Below are positions 41,939 through 51,356 of a stretch of 64,000 bases of DNA, piece by piece. Each line of letters starts with the position of its first letter. Position 1 is the stretch's first letter. The DNA lies in NCBI GenBank assembly GCA_947380655.1, contig CANCRX010000008.1, forward strand, positions 1 to 64,000, read 5' to 3'. The DNA is from Alcaligenaceae bacterium (GTDB taxonomy: Bacteria > Pseudomonadota > Gammaproteobacteria > Burkholderiales > Burkholderiaceae_B). The position numbers and the translations under genes were made by a program. A model generated the notes under the pieces. The model made no database searches. It worked only from the letters and a program-made list of their open reading frames with translations, and was not told where the DNA came from.

Positions 41939-42697
41939 TTAGTCCATCTTGAAGCCGCCATCCACATACAAGACCTGTCCGGTAATGTAGCCGGCCATAT
42001 CTGAGACCAGAAAACCGACTGCATTGGCGATTTCTTCGGCCTTACCGTAACGTTTGAGCAAAATACGCGATTTCACCTGATCGTCAGCCAAGTCCCTGAC
42101 TTGTTGCGACATTTCGGTCTCAATTACGCCAGGCGCCACAGCATTCACCTGAATCTTGCGCGGTGCTAGCTCAACAGCCAAGGCACGGGTCACGGCATCC
42201 ACTGCGCCTTTACTGGCTGCGTAATTGGCCTGGCCTCGACCGGCTTTGTTACCTGCCACAGAAGACAAATTCACAATCCGGCCTGCGCGCTGGGACATCA
42301 TGTAAGGAATCACGGGACGGGTCACATTAAACACCCCTCCCACGTTGGTATTGAGGACATCACTGATTTCGTCATCCTCCATTGCAGCCATCAGGTTATC
42401 GCGCACGATTCCGGCATTATTGACCAGAATATCAATGCGCTCGCAACGATCGGCGATGGCCTCTACAGCTACCGCACACGCTGCAGAATCCGCTACATCC
42501 ACCTGAATCGCTGTCGCCTGGCCTCCGGCAGCCTGAACCGCTGCGACGACTTCATTGGCCGCCGCTTCATTGCCACGATAAAAGAAATTGACCACCGCGC
42601 CCTGACTGGCAAGCAGCTCGACGATCGCGCGCCCGATCCCTCGTGAACCACCGGTGACAATGGCAACTTTGCCTGCAAGACCTGATTCGAATGCCAT
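41939..42697 (-). CDS. 3-oxoacyl-ACP reductase (FabG-like, SDR)
   Basis: 252 residues from ATG 42697. SDR: KVAIVTGGSRGIGRAI (NADP binding), LVNNAGIVRDNLMAAMEDDE, then NLSSVAGNKAGRGQANYAASKGAV with the Ser, Tyr and Lys triad (YX3K) and VNAVAPGVIETEM. It reduces 3-ketoacyl-ACP. Five bases downstream of the FabL-like gene. Confidence 0.93.
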   Translation of the reverse strand: MAFESGLAGKVAIVTGGSRGIGRAIVELLASQGAVVNFFYRGNEAAANEVVAAVQAAGGQATAIQVDVADSAACAVAVEAIADRCERIDILVNNAGIVRDNLMAAMEDDEISDVLNTNVGGVFNVTRPVIPYMMSQRAGRIVNLSSVAGNKAGRGQANYAASKGAVDAVTRALAVELAPRKIQVNAVAPGVIETEMSQQVRDLADDQVKSRILLKRYGKAEEIANAVGFLVSDMAGYITGQVLYVDGGFKMD

Positions 42698-42702
42698 ATT
42701 GT

Positions 42703-43458
42703 TCAACCCGAAATACAAAAACCGCCGTCCACTACCAGCGTATGACCATTGACCCATGCTGCCTCAGGCAAGCACAGCAGATAAACCGCATCGGCGACAT
42801 TGGCGGGCAGCAGGCTGGGACCAACGGGTGTGCGAGCGGCAAACTCGGATAAAACCTGGTCCCGGTTGGGGAAATGACTCAGGGCATCGGTATCGACGAC
42901 ACCCGCAGAAACCGTATTCACACGTATACCGCGTGGGCCAAGCTCCTGGGCCAACGTACGTACCAACGACTCGAGCGCAGCCTTCGAGGCACCGATGAAG
43001 CCATAATGCGGCATGGCGCGCTGAGCACCCAGGCTCGACATGGCGATGATTCGGCCGCCGTTTTTCATCAGGGGCGCGGCGTGCTGCGCGAGCAAATTGA
43101 CTGCAAACGCGTTAGTTTCCATACACCAGCGAAAATGCTTAAGTGTCATATCCATGGCGGGCTTGAGCACGCCAGAGGCAGCATTGCTGATAACGATATC
43201 CAGATGACCAAATTCTTTAGTGATGACTTCAAACATCTCGGTCACACTATCAGGCACCCCGACGCTGGCCTGCACCGCAACGGCACGACGTCCCATCGCA
43301 CGGACTTCAGCGCAGACCGCCTCAGCTTCGTCGTAGCTGTTGTAGTAGTTCGCGACGATATCGCAACCGGCTGCAGCGAGTTTTAATGCGCAGGCACGGC
43401 CAATTCCACGTGCGGCGCCAGTGACGAGCGCTACTTTGCCAGACAGGGGCTGAGTCAT
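42703..43458 (-). CDS. Enoyl-ACP reductase of FabL type (SDR)
   Basis: 251 residues. The N-terminus is SDR (KVALVTGAARGIGRACA). SNAASGVLKPAMDMT, SSLGAQRAMPHYGFIGASKAAL and VDTDALSHFPNRDQ match the FabL group. The active site has Tyr152 then Lys159, that is YX6K, the FabI/FabL pattern and not the YX3K of ketoreductases. So it probably reduces trans-2-enoyl-ACP, giving saturated chains. First gene of the operon. Confidence 0.8.
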   Translation of the reverse strand: MTQPLSGKVALVTGAARGIGRACALKLAAAGCDIVANYYNSYDEAEAVCAEVRAMGRRAVAVQASVGVPDSVTEMFEVITKEFGHLDIVISNAASGVLKPAMDMTLKHFRWCMETNAFAVNLLAQHAAPLMKNGGRIIAMSSLGAQRAMPHYGFIGASKAALESLVRTLAQELGPRGIRVNTVSAGVVDTDALSHFPNRDQVLSEFAARTPVGPSLLPANVADAVYLLCLPEAAWVNGHTLVVDGGFCISG

Positions 43459-43573
43459 GATGAAGGGGATGCTCCGTTGGGATTCGAATAAATGAACAAG
43501 GCTAAAATTTTACCCAACTTCAGCCAAACTACCTATCCATCTTACAATTACGCAACTTTGAAAAGGAATGAGC

Positions 43574-45097
43574 ATGTCTAAACATCCCCCGATGCCCGTT
43601 ATGTCCACTCTGGTTTCGCACTGGATCAACGGCCAAGTTGTCTCTGACACCGGTGCGCGCGCGCAAGATGTCTTCAACCCAGCGACCGGTCAGGCGACCC
43701 GCAAAGTTGAGTTAGCAACACTGGCAACCGTCGATGCAGCAGTGGCCAGCGCCCGTGCCGCGTTCCCAGCCTGGGCCGATATGCCGCCGATCCGTCGCGC
43801 GCGCATCATGAACAATTTTCTTGCGCTGCTCAACGCGCGTAAAGACGAACTGGCGTCGATCATTACTCAAGAACACGGTAAAGTCTTTACCGACGCGCAA
43901 GGCGAAGTCATGCGCGGCATCGATATTGTCGAATTTGCCTGCGGTGCGCCACAACTGCTCAAGGGTGATTTCACCGATCAGGTATCAACCGGGATCGATA
44001 ATTGGACTTTACGCCAGCCGTTGGGCGTGGTGGCAGGGATCACACCGTTTAACTTTCCGTGCATGGTTCCTTGCTGGATGTTCCCAGTCGCTATTGCAAC
44101 CGGCAACACCTTCATTTTAAAACCAAGCGAACGCGACCCATCTGCTTCCTTGTTCATGGCCGAGCTCTTTAAAGAAGCTGGCCTGCCAGACGGCGTATTT
44201 AACGTTGTACAGGGTGATAAAGTGGCAGTCGATGGTCTGCTCGAGCACCCCGATGTCAAAGCGATCAGTTTTGTGGGTTCGACACCGATTGCTCAATACA
44301 TTTATTCACGCGGCGCCGAGCTTGGCAAACGCGTGCAAGCACTCGGTGGCGCCAAGAACCACATGGTGGTCATGCCGGATGCCGATATCGACCAAGCGGT
44401 TGATGGGCTGATCGGCGCGGCCTACGGTTCAGCCGGTGAGCGCTGCATGGCGATTTCAGTCGCCGTATTAGTTGGCGATGTGGCGGACAAAATTATTCCC
44501 AAGCTCGCCGAACGCGCGCGCACACTGAAAATCAAAAACGGCATGGAACTCGATGCCGAAATGGGTCCGATTGTGACGCGTCAGGCACTTGAGCGCATCG
44601 AGGGATACATTGAAACAGGCGTTACAGAAGGCGCCAAACTGGTCGTAGATGGTCGAGGACTGAAAGTCCCCGGACACGAGCAGGGCTTCTTCACGGGTGG
44701 CACCTTGTTTGACCATGTCACACCAGAAATGCGTATTTACAAAGAAGAAATCTTCGGTCCCGTACTTGTGTGTGTCCGCGCCAAAGATTTTGCCCAGGCC
44801 GTCGAGCTGATCAATGCCCACGAATTCGGTAACGGTGTGTCCTGCTACACCCGTGATGGCAACGTTGCACGCGAATTTGGCCGCCGTATTCAGGTCGGCA
44901 TGGTTGGCATCAACGTGCCGATCCCTGTCCCCATGGCCTGGCACGGTTTCGGTGGCTGGAAAAAGAGCCTGTTCGGTGATATGCACGCCTATGGCGAAGA
45001 AGGCGTACGGTTCTACACCAAACAAAAATCCATCATGCAGCGCTGGCCTGAGACTATTGGCAAAGGCGCTGAATTCGTGATGCCAACGGCGAAGTAA
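43574..45097 (+). CDS. mmsA: Methylmalonate-semialdehyde dehydrogenase (CoA-acylating)
   Basis: 507 residues from ATG 43574 (RBS AAAGG; a second ATG at 43568 is too near it). ALDH superfamily with the MMSDH features [52 protein letters not shown], the catalytic Cys in [11 protein letters not shown], and the ending [16 protein letters not shown]. It converts methylmalonate semialdehyde or malonate semialdehyde with CoA and NAD to propionyl- or acetyl-CoA (valine and inositol catabolism). It is directly followed by queC, with a gap of 1 base. Confidence 0.95.
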   Translation: MSKHPPMPVMSTLVSHWINGQVVSDTGARAQDVFNPATGQATRKVELATLATVDAAVASARAAFPAWADMPPIRRARIMNNFLALLNARKDELASIITQEHGKVFTDAQGEVMRGIDIVEFACGAPQLLKGDFTDQVSTGIDNWTLRQPLGVVAGITPFNFPCMVPCWMFPVAIATGNTFILKPSERDPSASLFMAELFKEAGLPDGVFNVVQGDKVAVDGLLEHPDVKAISFVGSTPIAQYIYSRGAELGKRVQALGGAKNHMVVMPDADIDQAVDGLIGAAYGSAGERCMAISVAVLVGDVADKIIPKLAERARTLKIKNGMELDAEMGPIVTRQALERIEGYIETGVTEGAKLVVDGRGLKVPGHEQGFFTGGTLFDHVTPEMRIYKEEIFGPVLVCVRAKDFAQAVELINAHEFGNGVSCYTRDGNVAREFGRRIQVGMVGINVPIPVPMAWHGFGGWKKSLFGDMHAYGEEGVRFYTKQKSIMQRWPETIGKGAEFVMPTAK

Positions 45098-45098
45098 A

Positions 45099-45797
45099 GT
45101 GAAGAAAGCTGTTTGTCTGTTAAGTGGTGGACTGGATTCCACCACCTCGCTTGCCATCGCTCAGGAAGAAGGTTTCGAGGTGTACGCCTTGAGCTTTCGC
45201 TATGGCCAGCGTCATTCTATTGAACTCGAAAAAGCCAAAGCCTTTGCCATCGCTCGCAAGGTCGCACGCCACATCATTATCGATATGGACATGCGCAGTT
45301 TCGGTGGCTCTGCACTCACCGCTGATATTGATGTCCCGAAAGGACATCGCGTTGAGGACATTAGTGGAGGCATACCGATTACCTATGTGCCCGCGCGCAA
45401 TACGATTTTTTTAAGTTTTGCGCTGGGCTGGGCCGAAGTGCTTGGCGCAGAAGATATCTTTGTCGGTGTCAACGCGATGGATTACAGTGGCTATCCGGAC
45501 TGTCGTCCGGAATATATCGCCTCCTTTGAGTCCATGGCAAATCTGGCAACCAAGGCAGGGGTTGAGGGCCACCAGAAATTAAAAATCCGTGCGCCGCTGA
45601 TCGATATGACCAAAGCACAGATTACGCGCAGAGGTCTGGAACTTGGCGTTGATTTTTCTGAGACGAGCAGTTGCTATGACCCGGATCCGAACGGAAAGCC
45701 TTGCGGTCAATGCGACTCCTGTCTGCTCAGGGCAAAAGGTTTCGCAGAGATCGGTGTAGTGGATCCGCTCTATCAAAAATTCGGACTGACTGCGTGA
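45099..45797 (+). CDS. queC: 7-cyano-7-deazaguanine synthase
   Basis: 232 residues from GTG 45099. PP-loop motif [62 protein letters not shown] and the zinc Cys cluster [17 protein letters not shown]. It makes preQ0 from CDG, ammonia and ATP in queuosine synthesis. Overlaps the queD start (GTGA). Confidence 0.95.
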   Translation: MKKAVCLLSGGLDSTTSLAIAQEEGFEVYALSFRYGQRHSIELEKAKAFAIARKVARHIIIDMDMRSFGGSALTADIDVPKGHRVEDISGGIPITYVPARNTIFLSFALGWAEVLGAEDIFVGVNAMDYSGYPDCRPEYIASFESMANLATKAGVEGHQKLKIRAPLIDMTKAQITRRGLELGVDFSETSSCYDPDPNGKPCGQCDSCLLRAKGFAEIGVVDPLYQKFGLTA

Positions 45798-46888
45798 ACG
45801 ATCACCTACTGTACGTCGCTGCAGTCGGCTTTGAAGCTGCCTGTGAGGTGGATTGTCTGCCCGCTACGCATCGTGCGGCACGTTTGCACGGCCATAGTTT
45901 CTTAGGTGAAGTCCGCGCTTGTCTGCCAAGCGGCTGGGCAGCCTTTGACGGCGCAGAAGTCGACACGCTAACCCAGCATTTGCAGCAATGTGTCGCACCG
46001 CTTGACTATAGCCATCTCAACACGACCATCGCACTGCCTACGGATGAAAACATTGCGCGCTGGATTCGTCAGCACCTCAGCGTCCCGGGCATTGAAGCAG
46101 TTGGAGTGCAAAGCACTACGCACTCGGGTGTGGATCTGGATGCCAAGGATCACGCGCACGTCTGGCGTCGATATATTTTTCAATCAGCACACCAGTTACC
46201 CAACGTGCCTGAAGGTCATAAGTGTGGCCGTATGCATGGACATGGCTTTGAAGTCATCTTGCATGCAGATCAGGATATGGGTACGCGCGACTTATCGATT
46301 GACTATGATCATCTGGACGAAATCTGGGCACCTGTCCATGCAGAGCTTGACCATGCCTGCCTCAACGATATTCCCGGTCTGGAAAACCCCACCAGCGAAA
46401 CGATTTCTGCCTGGATCTGGACTCGGCTCAAACCACAGTTACCTGAGCTTTCCTGGGTAACGGTCTATGAAACAGGAAGTTGTGGTGCGCACTTTGACGG
46501 CAATCACTATCGGATCTGGAAAGAGTTCACACTGGATAGCGCCGTACAGCTTAAACACGCCCCGTTTGGTGATCGCAGACGCAGGATTCATGGCCATACT
46601 TTTACCTTGAGGCTACATCTTCATGCTCCGCTTGATCAGGTCAAAGGCTGGACGGTCGACTTCGGTGATGTAAAAACTGTTTTTGATCCCATATTCAAAC
46701 AACTCGATCACCAGCCGCTGTATCAACTGATGGGTGACGCAGACAGCGATGTGGCGAGTATTGCGCGACACATCAAAGCGCTCGCTTCTCCTCTGGTGCC
46801 TGAGCTTGATCGTATCGATCTGAATTCCACCCGCGGTTGTGGTGTGATTCTGCATTGGGGCGAACTCGGCCCCGCTCTGCCGGTATAA
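45794..46888 (+). CDS. queD: 6-carboxytetrahydropterin synthase with three tandem PTPS domains
   Basis: From GTG 45794 the 364-residue protein contains three QueD-like domains (about 1-122, 123-240, 241-364). Only domain 2 has all catalytic parts: FQSAHQLP (His133), KCGRMHGH (Cys144, His148/150), [16 protein letters not shown] and YETGSC. Domain 1 has RLHGHS but lacks the Cys and the first His; domain 3 has RIHGHT but lacks the Cys and the final Glu. QueD turns dihydroneopterin triphosphate into 6-carboxytetrahydropterin. Normal QueD is about 120 residues. The extra domains may be structural. Confidence 0.88.
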   Translation: MNDHLLYVAAVGFEAACEVDCLPATHRAARLHGHSFLGEVRACLPSGWAAFDGAEVDTLTQHLQQCVAPLDYSHLNTTIALPTDENIARWIRQHLSVPGIEAVGVQSTTHSGVDLDAKDHAHVWRRYIFQSAHQLPNVPEGHKCGRMHGHGFEVILHADQDMGTRDLSIDYDHLDEIWAPVHAELDHACLNDIPGLENPTSETISAWIWTRLKPQLPELSWVTVYETGSCGAHFDGNHYRIWKEFTLDSAVQLKHAPFGDRRRRIHGHTFTLRLHLHAPLDQVKGWTVDFGDVKTVFDPIFKQLDHQPLYQLMGDADSDVASIARHIKALASPLVPELDRIDLNSTRGCGVILHWGELGPALPV

Positions 46889-46894
46889 AGAGAC

Positions 46895-47530
46895 ATGGCT
46901 TATAGCGTCAAAGAAATTTTCTATACCTTGCAAGGCGAAGGCGGTCAGGCAGGATGCGCGGCAGTATTTCTGCGCTTTGCGGGATGCAACCTCTGGTCAG
47001 GACTTGAACGAGATCGCGCGACTGCGGTATGTCAATTTTGCGATACGGATTTTGTCGGTGTAGACGGCACACTTGGTGGGAAATTTAAAACAGCTGAGGA
47101 GCTTGCCTTATTAGTAGCCGATCAGTGGCCAAGCGCTGATCATGCGTCAAGATTAGTCGTCTGTACGGGTGGGGAGCCACTGCTGCAACTAGACACCACA
47201 TTGATTCAAGCTTTGCACGAACATGGTTTCAGAATTGCGGTGGAAACGAATGGCACCATTCCCGCACCCGAGGGGCTAGACTGGATTTGCGTGAGCCCAA
47301 AGTCAGGCGCACCACTCAATCAAACAAGTGGTCACGAACTTAAACTCGTATTTCCACAGTCTGAAGCAATGCCTGAAAAATTTGAGGGACTCGCGTTTGC
47401 TCATTTTTTCCTACAAGCAATGGATGGTCCCTCGCAAGCAGACAATATTGCTCAAGCTACGCAATATTGCATGGACCATCCCAGATGGCGATTGAGTTTG
47501 CAGACCCACAAACTCATCGGCATCCGTTAA
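46895..47530 (+). CDS. queE: 7-carboxy-7-deazaguanine synthase (radical SAM)
   Basis: 211 residues. The iron-sulfur cluster motif is CNLWSGLERDRATAVCQFC, that is CX14CX2C, as in the Burkholderia QueE type, in place of the usual CX3CX2C. The cluster is followed by DTDFVG, VVCTGGEPLLQLD and AVETNGTIPAP. It makes CDG from 6-carboxytetrahydropterin with SAM. Third gene of the queCDE operon. Confidence 0.93.
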   Translation: MAYSVKEIFYTLQGEGGQAGCAAVFLRFAGCNLWSGLERDRATAVCQFCDTDFVGVDGTLGGKFKTAEELALLVADQWPSADHASRLVVCTGGEPLLQLDTTLIQALHEHGFRIAVETNGTIPAPEGLDWICVSPKSGAPLNQTSGHELKLVFPQSEAMPEKFEGLAFAHFFLQAMDGPSQADNIAQATQYCMDHPRWRLSLQTHKLIGIR

Positions 47531-47537
47531 TACTTTT

Positions 47538-48812
47538 TTACTTGGGCTGTAGTGCCAGCGCAAACTCTGGCACATAGGTCACCAGCATCAGCACCACCAG
47601 CATGATGGCAATAAAAGGCATGATGACGCGCGCGATCTGACTGAGCTTGAGCCCGCTGATCGCCATCCCGACAAACAGACAATAACCAATCGGTGGGGCA
47701 GCCATACCGATCGCCACATTAGTCACGATGATCGCGCCAAAGTGAATCGGGTTAATCGAGAAACTATTGGCAATCGCGATTAGCAGTGGGCCCAGCACGA
47801 CCATGATGGCGATCTCATCCATCACCGCAGCCAGCAAGAAGAACACCACGTTGAGCACCAGCAGCATGATCCATTTTTCATGGATATTCTGTGACAGCCA
47901 GGTCGCGAGTTTCGGTGCGATCTGCTCTTGTGCAACCAACACACCAAATCCGGTGGAGAAAACGATAATCGACATGACAATCGCTGTGACTTTCAACGAG
48001 CGCCAGACGATCTCATTAATCATCGGCAGTTTGAGTCGTTTTTCAACAAACATGCCAATAATTAAAGCGTAAACGCAACTCACCACAGCCGCCTCAGTAG
48101 GCGTAAAAACACCGCCATAAATACCGCCCAGAACGATAATGGGTGCCAGTAATGCCCAAATACCGTCTTTTAACGCCAGGCCGATTTCACGCAGGCTCGC
48201 GCGTGGCTGGGTGGGAATTTTATTTTTCTTCGCATGCCAGTAGCACACGACGACCATACCCGCAGCCATAATCAATCCAGGCAGAATTCCAGCGCTGAAC
48301 AAGCGCGCAATAGACTGCTCAGCGATCACGCCCCAGATCACAAACGCGATGGAAGGTGGAATGAGTGGTGCGAGAATTCCAGCGCTCACAGCCAGCGCCG
48401 TGGCAAAGGCTTTACTGTAGCCACGCTCGGCCATGGCGGGGATCATGATCGCCCCGATCGCGGCAGTTGTGGCAGGCGCCGAACCCGAGATCGCCGCAAA
48501 AATCGTCGCAGCCAAAATCGTCACATGCCCTAGACCGCCCGTCAAATGCCTCACGAACACATCGGCAACTTTAATCAATCTTTGCGATAAACCACCTGCT
48601 GACATCAACTCACCTGCCAGCATAAAAAATGGAATAGCCAGCAAGGAAAAAGATTGCGTACCCGCCACAATGGTTTGCGAGAGCAACAATGGTTCGATAT
48701 CTGCAACCAGCAAAGAAAGCGCTACTACAATTCCAATCGCAAACGCGAACGGCACACCCAACAGCATCAACGCCCCAAAACCGGCGGACAACAACCAAGC
48801 GGTACTACTCAT
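47538..48812 (-). CDS. TRAP transporter large permease (DctM-like)
   Basis: 424 residues, 12-13 membrane segments. Family features: LLAIPFFMLAGELMSAGGLSQRL, AAISGSAPATTAAIGAIMIPAM, GILAPLIPPSIAFVIWG, GGIYGGVFTPTEAAVVS and NVAIGMAAPPIGYCLFVG. It is the main permease of the second TRAP system of the window. It overlaps the small permease gene by 8 bases. Confidence 0.93.
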   Translation of the reverse strand: MSSTAWLLSAGFGALMLLGVPFAFAIGIVVALSLLVADIEPLLLSQTIVAGTQSFSLLAIPFFMLAGELMSAGGLSQRLIKVADVFVRHLTGGLGHVTILAATIFAAISGSAPATTAAIGAIMIPAMAERGYSKAFATALAVSAGILAPLIPPSIAFVIWGVIAEQSIARLFSAGILPGLIMAAGMVVVCYWHAKKNKIPTQPRASLREIGLALKDGIWALLAPIIVLGGIYGGVFTPTEAAVVSCVYALIIGMFVEKRLKLPMINEIVWRSLKVTAIVMSIIVFSTGFGVLVAQEQIAPKLATWLSQNIHEKWIMLLVLNVVFFLLAAVMDEIAIMVVLGPLLIAIANSFSINPIHFGAIIVTNVAIGMAAPPIGYCLFVGMAISGLKLSQIARVIMPFIAIMLVVLMLVTYVPEFALALQPK

Positions 48813-49287
48813 TGAGGGACTCCGCCCAAGGCATTAAGCGTTCAAAAGAAAAGAGTGTCACCAGAACACCAAAGACCGGAGCACAAGCATATAAAAATTC
48901 AATCGGAAAACCTATTGCTGCAGAGGTTGAACCCCGCGTTTCAGAAACATACCCCCAGCCTGCATAGGTCAGGAACAAGCCAAGTCCAAGCATCAACACT
49001 GCACTAAACCGCTCAACAGTTTGATGCAAGCCTTTAGGTAAAACCTCAATAATTAAATCCATACGCGCATGCGTCATGCGCCGAATACCAATCGCTGTCG
49101 TAATCACAACCACCCAGGCAAAGCCAAGCAGTGCGAGCTCTTCACTCCAAGACAAGGATTTGCCAAAGACATAGCGCAGGAATACTTGTGCGGCTAAAGA
49201 AAAAAGCATTAGCAACACAATGATTACTGCGGTGACTTTGAGTATTCGCTCCAGCCAATCAAATGCACGACGCATGTTCTTATCCAA
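48805..49287 (-). CDS. TRAP transporter small permease (DctQ-like)
   Basis: 160 residues, four helices, with FGKSLSWSEELALLGFAWVVVITTAIGIRRMTHARMDLI (parts) as in DctQ proteins. Pairs with the overlapping large permease; 3 bases after the receptor gene. Confidence 0.9.
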   Translation of the reverse strand: MDKNMRRAFDWLERILKVTAVIIVLLMLFSLAAQVFLRYVFGKSLSWSEELALLGFAWVVVITTAIGIRRMTHARMDLIIEVLPKGLHQTVERFSAVLMLGLGLFLTYAGWGYVSETRGSTSAAIGFPIEFLYACAPVFGVLVTLFSFERLMPWAESLNE

Positions 49288-49290
49288 TAA

Positions 49291-50286
49291 TTACTTAACG
49301 GCATCCAATGCCTGATTCATCATCGCATCGCCCACAGCAGCTCTGGTTTTTACATAGATTGGCTGAACGGCATTACGGAACGGAACCATGTTGGTCACCT
49401 GGTTGATCGTCATACCTTTTTGTGCCAAACCTGCCAGCAGTATCTTTTCATTCTTTTCTGCTTCAATGCGCTGCAAAGCGGTTGCAGATTTTCCTGCCTC
49501 GATAACTGCTTTGCGCTGGTCAGGCGTCAGCTTATCCATCGCTTTCTTGGAGATCAGCAAAGCGATCATCGAATAGGTGTGATTAGTGAGTGACAGGAAC
49601 TTAGTGACTTCAAACATCTTGCTGTTATCAATCACAGCAACAGGAAGCTCAAGGCCGTCGATCGTGCCTTGCTGCACAGCGGTGAAGGTCTCACCCCAGG
49701 CCATGGGAACGGCTGCCCCACCCAACGAGTTGAACATATCGATGAACAAAGGGTTTTGCATTACGCGATATTTAACGCCCTGCACATCGGCCGGGGCATT
49801 GACCGGTTTTTTGTTGTTAATCATGTGACGGAAACCGCCTTCCATGTATCCCAACACGACGATGTTCTTTTTAGCCAGCAAGGCAGCAAGATCAGCACCA
49901 ACTTTGCCATCCAGCACTTTTTGAGCCTGCGCCTCGCTGGTGTACAAAAATGGCAGATCATTAATCTGGAATGCAGGCTCCATCTGCGCGACTACCGCAT
50001 TGGTCACGATGCCCGCGTCCACCGTACCGAAACGGATACCTTCCATCACTTGTTTTTCATCACCAATCTGGCGGTTCGGATAGAGCTGAATCTGCACGGT
50101 GCCGTTGGTATCTTTTTCAACAGCGGCTTTAAAGGCGCGTGCACCGATCGCATATGGATCTGTTGCGCCATCGGTCGTAGTCCAGCCAAGTTTGATGACG
50201 GTTTGCGCTGAAGCAGCAGGGATACCAAAGGCAGCCACTGCAGCAAACAGTGCAGAGGCAGCGAAGATGTGACGGCGTTTGATCAT
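49291..50286 (-). CDS. TRAP transporter solute-binding protein (DctP-like)
   Basis: 331 residues with signal peptide (ASALFAAVAAFGIPAASAQT). DctP features: IKLGWTTTDGATDPYAIGARAFKAAVEKDTNG, QLYPNRQIGDEKQVMEGIRFG, PVNAPADVQGVKYRVMQNPLFIDMFNSLGG and FTAVQQGTIDGLELPVAV. The basic ligand residue is in KYRVMQNP. It brings the substrate to the permease pair. The neighbouring amidohydrolase may metabolise it. Confidence 0.93.
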   Translation of the reverse strand: MIKRRHIFAASALFAAVAAFGIPAASAQTVIKLGWTTTDGATDPYAIGARAFKAAVEKDTNGTVQIQLYPNRQIGDEKQVMEGIRFGTVDAGIVTNAVVAQMEPAFQINDLPFLYTSEAQAQKVLDGKVGADLAALLAKKNIVVLGYMEGGFRHMINNKKPVNAPADVQGVKYRVMQNPLFIDMFNSLGGAAVPMAWGETFTAVQQGTIDGLELPVAVIDNSKMFEVTKFLSLTNHTYSMIALLISKKAMDKLTPDQRKAVIEAGKSATALQRIEAEKNEKILLAGLAQKGMTINQVTNMVPFRNAVQPIYVKTRAAVGDAMMNQALDAVK

Positions 50287-50349
50287 GTTATGTCTCCAAA
50301 GTGTTTTAATTTTTTCCGCATTATTCGAGGCGGTTAATCGTCTTTCAAG

Positions 50350-51225
50350 TTATTTCTGCACAAAAGCAGGAAAGTCATACAAAATTTCCGGATTATTCAC
50401 CAGAATTTTTTGCCTTAACGCGGCATCAGGCAACCATTTAAAGACCGCATCGGCGATATCGCCATCATTTGGCATCGGTGCAGGAATGTTTGGATGCGGC
50501 CAGTCTGTTCCCCAAACCAGACGATCGGTACGCGTATTGAGCATAGCCTCGACAAAGGGAGCGATGGCGCCCCATTTGTCAGCAGGATCGACTACGCGAT
50601 AAGCGCCTGATAGCTTGGCCCAAGCCACACCTTCTTTGATCAAGGCGCACATGTTTTTAAAACCAGGATTATTGACATCTGGCACACTCGGATGACCAAA
50701 ATGATCGAAGACCACTGGCACGCCGAGCGTCGATGCCCAGGCAGGGATCTCAGGCTGCGCGGCAACATCCACTAAAAACTGGATGTGCCAGCCAAAGGGT
50801 TGGATCCGCTTGGCAAGAGTTTCTGCATCAGCCAATTGGTTGCCGCCTGCAAACAAAATATTGACCCGCGTGCCTCGGGTACCCGCCTGATGCAGCCTTT
50901 CAATTTCTTCTTCTGTGGTGTCCATTGACAACACACCGACTGCACGCAGTCGGTCCGAATGCGCACGCAAGGTATCGTAAAGCGTGCTGTGATCGTAGCC
51001 ATATACGGAAGGATGAACCAGCACCGCTCGATCGGCACCGATCGTATCGTTCATTTTCTGAAAAGCAGCCCAAGGCGCGAGTGACGGGGTGTAAGAGCGA
51101 TTTTCTGTATAGGGATACACAGCGGGATCTTCAAACACATGAAAATGGCAATCCACAGTCCCCGCTGGAAGTCTGTTTTTAGGCGCGACGTTCGGATCGA
51201 ACGGCAAATATTCTGCTGTCGTCAT
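50350..51225 (-). CDS. Amidohydrolase family protein (2-pyrone-4,6-dicarboxylate lactonase-like)
   Basis: 291 residues of the amidohydrolase_2 barrel. It has the N-terminal metal motif GTVDCHFHVFEDPAVYP, then AVLVHPSVYGYDHSTL, DHFGHPSVPD, WAKLSGAYRV and the final Asp in LVWGTDWPHPN. The pattern matches LigI-like lactonases that open 2-pyrone-4,6-dicarboxylate, and other small lactonases. In this operon, with a TRAP transporter and a CoA-transferase, it could process an imported aromatic-derived acid. Confidence 0.85.
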   Translation of the reverse strand: MTTAEYLPFDPNVAPKNRLPAGTVDCHFHVFEDPAVYPYTENRSYTPSLAPWAAFQKMNDTIGADRAVLVHPSVYGYDHSTLYDTLRAHSDRLRAVGVLSMDTTEEEIERLHQAGTRGTRVNILFAGGNQLADAETLAKRIQPFGWHIQFLVDVAAQPEIPAWASTLGVPVVFDHFGHPSVPDVNNPGFKNMCALIKEGVAWAKLSGAYRVVDPADKWGAIAPFVEAMLNTRTDRLVWGTDWPHPNIPAPMPNDGDIADAVFKWLPDAALRQKILVNNPEILYDFPAFVQK

Positions 51226-51272
51226 GATGATGGCTGTTGTCCCCTGCTGATATTCTTATCGTTAAACGACTA

Positions 51273-51299
51273 ATTTGTGCATGAAAGTAACGCACAAAT
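51273..51299. promoter_or_regulatory. Inverted repeat upstream of the amidohydrolase/TRAP operon
   Basis: ATTTGTGC (51273-51280) and GCACAAAT (51292-51299) are exact complements with an 11-base gap. It lies 48 bases before the amidohydrolase start, after the CoA-transferase end, so it could be an operator for a regulator of this operon. Confidence 0.4.
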
Positions 51300-51356
51300 G
51301 ACCCTGCTGGCTATCAGTCTTATCCCTAACACCATGCATCATGCAATACCCAGCAC

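Noticed and set aside
36699..43458. Ordinary aryl polyene cluster
   Set aside because: No ammonia lyase, AMP ligase, MMPL exporter, LolA or thioesterase genes are present, and an enoyl reductase is.
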